Positions 5,533 through 6,285 of a stretch of DNA of 6,285 nt are shown here, piece by piece (position 1 is the stretch's first letter; every line of letters starts with the position of its first letter). The translations under genes and the position numbers were made by a program. The notes under the pieces are model-generated. The model did not search any database, was not told the DNA's origin, and saw nothing but the letters and a program-made list of their open reading frames with translations. This DNA is from Pseudomonadota bacterium. Its GTDB lineage: Bacteria > Desulfobacterota > Desulfobulbia > Desulfobulbales > JAGXFP01. The DNA lies in the NCBI GenBank assembly GCA_030673265.1, contig DAOVJK010000186.1, forward strand, positions 1 through 6,285, given 5' to 3'.

Positions 5533-6285
5533 TTATTGGCGGGTAACTGATTTTCCCTGTTTGCCAAGCTCTTCTGCCGTACTGCCCTTGATCAATAGTC
5601 GATAAAGAGCGCCAAAGGGACCGGACAGAACATAGAAAAAAGCCATGGCGAATAGAGTTACTTCCGGTTGGGTGGCGATAACCATAATCAACAGAACCAT
5701 CGTCACGAGGACCTGGAACTTTCTGGGCTTAGAGGTTTCGGGACTTTTAAAGCTTAAATATTCAACGGAACTAACCATCAGATAGGAAAGGCCATAAACC
5801 AGGGCCAACATGGGCAACCCCATAGAATCGGCACTTATCCCGACAAACCCACAAAAAAGAATAGTCGTAGCAATAGTCCCTGCTGCAGCAGGACAAGGCA
5901 ATCCAGTAAAATCCTTGTTACTGCTGGTATCCTGAATATTAAACCGGGCCAATCTTAAAGCGGTGGTCGCAACATAGAGGAAAGCAGCCAGCCAGCCGTA
6001 ACGACCGTAGTTAACCAGAGTCCATTGATAGGCGATCAGGGCTGGAGCCACCCCAAAAGCAACCAGATCACAGAGAGAATCGTACTCCTTACCGAAGAGA
6101 CTGGTTGTCCCGGTCATCCGGGCCACACGTCCATCAAGGCCATCAAACACTGCAGAAATAAGCAAAGCCACCGCAGCATGAAAGAACTGCCCGTTAATAG
6201 CAGAAACAATGGCATAAAAGCCGCTAAACAGGCTTATTGTAGTCAACATACTGGGTACCAGACAAATAGTACCTTTGGGCCCATC
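5533..6285 (-). CDS. pssA: CDP-diacylglycerol--serine O-phosphatidyltransferase, 5' end outside window
   Basis: Integral membrane enzyme that makes phosphatidylserine from CDP-diacylglycerol and serine, precursor of phosphatidylethanolamine. The CDP-alcohol phosphatidyltransferase signature DGx2ARx8Gx3Dx3D is perfect; counting from the Met encoded at 6249 it occupies residues 39-61, with D39, G40, A43, R44, G53, D57 and D61. LRLARFN (98-104) and FTGLPCPAAAG (114-124) are typical of the Bacillus-type PssA subclass. About six to eight hydrophobic segments follow. The frame stays open through twelve more codons to the window edge, reading DGPKGTICLVPS before that Met. This matches the family's usual lead-in to the LxTxxxLFSGF helix, so the Met is internal and the true start lies beyond the right edge. 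The C-terminus ends in a short charged tail. It sits just upstream of leuA; in related bacteria a psd gene often precedes it, which could not be seen here. Confidence 0.94.
   Translation of the reverse strand, partial: DGPKGTICLVPSMLTTISLFSGFYAIVSAINGQFFHAAVALLISAVFDGLDGRVARMTGTTSLFGKEYDSLCDLVAFGVAPALIAYQWTLVNYGRYGWLAAFLYVATTALRLARFNIQDTSSNKDFTGLPCPAAAGTIATTILFCGFVGISADSMGLPMLALVYGLSYLMVSSVEYLSFKSPETSKPRKFQVLVTMVLLIMVIATQPEVTLFAMAFFYVLSGPFGALYRLLIKGSTAEELGKQGKSVTRQ

Overview
The window is a compact bacterial chromosomal segment in which every convincing gene is on the minus strand, so it is read right to left. Base composition is moderate (about mid-40s % GC by eye). The gene content (a Bacillus-type phosphatidylserine synthase next to leuA, an rsmD-coaD pair, and a Rieske/cytochrome b pair of the b6 type) suggests an anaerobic, menaquinone-using member of Desulfobacterota (the former Deltaproteobacteria, for example Desulfobulbales or Desulfuromonadales). 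That placement is inferred from gene neighbourhood and protein character; nothing in the window names a species.

Layout in transcription order: pssA (6285-5533, 5' end outside the window), leuA (5480-3957), asd (3860-2832), a probable rho-independent terminator (2813-2774), rsmD (2705-2115, probable TTG start), coaD (2122-1598, overlapping the end of rsmD), a Rieske iron-sulfur protein (1526-1077) and a compact cytochrome b (986-108). No strand-consistent gene is supported in the last 107 bases at the left edge. There is no gene-free stretch over 300 bases, and I see no tRNA, rRNA, CRISPR array or insertion sequence.

Functionally there are three blocks. pssA and leuA, 52 nt apart, couple phospholipid headgroup synthesis to the committed step of leucine synthesis. 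asd, with its own strong ribosome binding site and a possible promoter, feeds the aspartate family (lysine/diaminopimelate, threonine, methionine); the hairpin behind it probably ends this unit. rsmD and coaD form a housekeeping pair (16S rRNA methylation and coenzyme A synthesis). Behind them sit two genes for the core of a quinol-oxidising Rieske/cytochrome b complex.

The biosynthetic genes look ordinary and intact. The respiratory pair is the part worth a second look. The cytochrome b is only 292 residues, has b6-type histidine spacing (13 and 14 intervening residues), and carries GPWF where the quinol-oxidation motif PEWY is expected. The Rieske protein has Phe where high-potential Rieske proteins have a Tyr that tunes the cluster. 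Both changes fit a low-potential, menaquinol-type complex. No cytochrome c partner is present in the window.
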